A stretch of DNA of 6,611 bases from Candidatus Latescibacterota bacterium. GTDB lineage: Bacteria; Eisenbacteria; RBG-16-71-46; SZUA-252. Location: NCBI GenBank assembly GCA_016207265.1, contig JACQPZ010000186.1, positions 1 through 6,611 on the forward strand, given 5' to 3'. The position numbers and the translations under genes were made by a program. How positions within the stretch are numbered: the first letter of the stretch is position 1; each line of letters starts with the position of its first letter. The notes beneath the pieces were generated by a model. That model had not been told where the DNA came from and did no database searches. It saw nothing but the letters and a program-made list of their open reading frames with translations. Of this stretch, positions 5,460-6,611 are shown one piece after another.

Positions 5460-6139
5460 CGCGGACCTCCCGCCTTTCCCCCGACGAGGGGCGGCTCGGT
5501 CCCCGAAAGAAGGCGGCCGATGTTGGCGCGATGCCGCGCGATGACCAGGACCGCCACGGCGGTCGACGCGACGAGGAGCGCGGTTCGGTCGGGGTCGTTC
5601 CGTTCGGTCAGAAGAACCAGGAAGGGGTAGAGGATCGAAGCGCCGAGCGAGCCGACCGAGACCCGGCGGCTCAGCGCCACGAGGACGATCCACGCCGCGA
5701 ACGCGAGGAGGGTCGGGATCGGAATGATCGCGAGAAAGACGCCGAGGCTGGTCGCGACTCCGCGCCCGCCCCGGAATCGAAGCCAGGGCGAAAAGACGTG
5801 GCCCACGATCGCGGCGAGTCCTCCCGCCACCGTGGCAATGAAGGGCGCCGCGCCGGGGACGCCGGCGCCCGCCGCCCCCGCGACGAGTCCCGACGCGGGC
5901 GCCGCGAGAAGGCCGGGTACCATGGCGAGGAGGAACCCGGGAGCCACGGCGGCGAGCGTTCCTTTGGCCGCGTCGAGCAGGAAGACGATCACGCCCCACT
6001 TCGCGCCCAGCGTGCGGAACGCGTTCGTCGCGCCGGTGTTTCGGCTCCCGACCAAGCGGAGATCGACGCCGCGATACTGCCCGATCCAGAGCCCCGACGG
6101 TATGCCGCCGAGGAGGAACCCGAGTAGGACCGAGGTCAC
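5456..6139 (-). CDS. plsY: Glycerol-3-phosphate acyltransferase PlsY
   Basis: Integral membrane enzyme that moves the acyl group from acyl phosphate to glycerol-3-phosphate, making lysophosphatidic acid; in the usual pathway PlsX supplies the acyl phosphate and GpsA the glycerol phosphate. Family motifs are all present: IPSGLWIGQ (13-21), VGSRNTGATNAFRTLG (30-45), GHVFSPWLRFRGGRGVAT (113-130) and RHRANIGRLLSGTE (202-215). Hydrophobic stretches near 2-20, 49-75, 82-115, 131-157 and 163-200 fit a multi-pass protein. Arg33 sits where GSGN is the common spelling. Length is 227 residues, slightly long, mainly from an Ala/Gly/Pro-rich stretch at 64-100. The start given is GTG 6139, but the strong GGAGG upstream is badly spaced for it (17 nt); see the separate entry. 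The stop overlaps gpsA by 4 bp. Confidence 0.95.
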   Translation of the reverse strand: MTSVLLGFLLGGIPSGLWIGQYRGVDLRLVGSRNTGATNAFRTLGAKWGVIVFLLDAAKGTLAAVAPGFLLAMVPGLLAAPASGLVAGAAGAGVPGAAPFIATVAGGLAAIVGHVFSPWLRFRGGRGVATSLGVFLAIIPIPTLLAFAAWIVLVALSRRVSVGSLGASILYPFLVLLTERNDPDRTALLVASTAVAVLVIARHRANIGRLLSGTEPPLVGGKAGGPR

Positions 6140-6148
6140 GATAAGCGG

Positions 6149-6161
6149 GATCGGAGCCTCC
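6149..6161 (-). promoter_or_regulatory. Strong ribosome binding site that puts the plsY start in doubt
   Basis: GGAGG at 6161-6157 is the only strong Shine-Dalgarno ahead of plsY. It lies 17 nt from the GTG at 6139 but 5 nt from an in-frame ATC codon at 6151-6149. Starting there would add I-P-L-I to the N-terminus and give about 15 residues before GGIPSG, closer to known PlsY proteins. ATC is a very rare start codon, so the GTG is kept as the default. Confidence 0.4.
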
Positions 6162-6168
6162 GTGAGAC

Positions 6169-6186
6169 GGCGGGAGAGGGCCCGCC
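6169..6186. repeat. GC-rich hairpin at the end of der
   Basis: GGCGGG and CCCGCC form a 6-bp inverted repeat around 6 bases, starting at the last base of the der stop codon. There is no T-run after it in the minus direction, so it is unlikely to be a full intrinsic terminator. It may stabilise the der mRNA end or slow read-through into plsY. Confidence 0.4.
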
Positions 6187-6611
6187 TACTGGCTTCGCTT
6201 CCAGTCGAGCACGATCGGAGTCCCCTGGAATCCGAAGCGCTCTCTCAAGCCACGCTCCAGGTAACTTACATAATTCTTGTGTCGATAGCGAGGATTGTTC
6301 ACATACAAAGCGAACACCGGGGGCTTGGTCCCCGTCTGGGCCGCATAGTAGAACTTGAGGTGCCGCCCCGAGGACGTTGCGGGAGGGCGGACTCGGTTCA
6401 CGAGCCCGTGGACCGCCTTGTTCAGCTCAGCCGTGGGGATCACCCGTGCGTACTCGCGATGGACCCGGTCGCACGAAGGAAGGATCTTCGCGATTCCGGC
6501 GCCCGTCTTCGCCGAGACGTACAACCGAGGCGCATGGGTGAGAAACGGATACGCGCGGACGAACGCTTCCTCGATCGCGCTCCTGGCTTGGGATTCGGCT
6601 CCGTCATCCAC
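6186..6611 (-). CDS. der: Ribosome-associated GTPase Der (EngA), C-terminal part (start outside window)
   Basis: Der has two tandem GTPase domains and a KH-like domain and is needed for assembly of the 50S ribosomal subunit. Only the last 141 residues are here. YVSAKTGAGIAKIL (31-44 of the fragment) is the G5 motif of the second GTPase domain. The KH-like domain follows, with VIPTAELNKAV (57-67), LKFYYAAQTGTKPP (85-98), ALYVNNP (101-107), YLERGLRERFGFQGTPI (117-133) and a basic end. The frame enters from the window edge; the first codon (GTG) is simply an internal valine. A patch around 6255-6320 uses more A/T-ending codons than the rest of the window. The 46-bp gap to plsY, with a good ribosome site, suggests co-transcription. 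Confidence 0.95.
   Translation of the reverse strand: MDDGAESQARSAIEEAFVRAYPFLTHAPRLYVSAKTGAGIAKILPSCDRVHREYARVIPTAELNKAVHGLVNRVRPPATSSGRHLKFYYAAQTGTKPPVFALYVNNPRYRHKNYVSYLERGLRERFGFQGTPIVLDWKRSQ

Noticed and set aside
5460..5999. Upstream extension of gpsA
   Set aside because: It lies within plsY in another frame. The Rossmann loop defines the start at 5459, and the ATGA overlap supports it.
4689..6127. Plus-strand open frames of 313 and 198 codons opposite gpsA and plsY
   Set aside because: They are rich in Arg, Gly, Asp and Glu with no recognisable domain, as expected opposite GC-rich genes. No promoter or ribosome site supports them.
1..6611. A new defence, mobile or CRISPR-like system
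   Set aside because: Every coding region except the small regulator falls in a well-known housekeeping family. There are no direct-repeat arrays, transposase, integrase or phage genes, and the gaps are under 80 bp.

Overview
This window comes from a GC-rich bacterial chromosome with conserved housekeeping content. Every supported gene reads on the minus strand, so the order of transcription runs from high to low coordinates. A GTP-binding ribosome assembly factor, PlsY, GpsA and a LpxL/HtrB-type acyltransferase point to a free-living Gram-negative (diderm) bacterium. High GC, strong third-position GC bias and a MerR gene, tRNA-Pro and surE-pcm next to a sigma factor recall deltaproteobacterial-type or related high-GC lineages. 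I cannot assign a phylum from this sequence alone.

Layout in transcription order. (1) 6611-4040: the 3' end of der (ribosome assembly GTPase), then plsY and gpsA overlapping by 4 bp (together the entry to phosphatidic acid synthesis), then a small MerR-family regulator 4 bp behind gpsA. (2) 4027-1608 and on to 959: a candidate promoter, tRNA-Pro(GGG) with encoded CCA, and a tightly coupled set whose adjacent genes all overlap: LpxL/HtrB-like acyltransferase, DPM1-like family 2 glycosyltransferase, surE and pcm (overlaps of 4, 1 and 17 bp). (3) 962-1: a second candidate promoter whose -35 box contains the pcm stop codon, tRNA-Pro(CGG) without CCA, acylphosphatase, and the 5' part of a sigma-70 family factor that runs off the window.

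The genes fall into three themes: phospholipid and envelope building (plsY, gpsA, acyltransferase, glycosyltransferase), damage repair and survival (surE nucleotidase, pcm isoaspartyl repair, acylphosphatase), and expression machinery (der, two tRNA-Pro, MerR regulator, sigma factor). The surE-pcm-sigma arrangement resembles the surE-pcm-nlpD-rpoS locus of E. coli, with tRNA-Pro and acyP where nlpD would be. Both tRNA-Pro genes appear to be the first element of a protein-coding transcription unit.

The window is almost fully coding. Its gaps are 46 to 77 bp long and none exceeds 300 bp. I found no mobile element, CRISPR array, phage gene or defence system, and no convincing undescribed system. 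The points worth a second look are the tRNA-led operons, the near-leaderless start after tRNA-Pro(GGG), the dyads over the tRNA promoters, the plsY start and a non-canonical GpsA motif.
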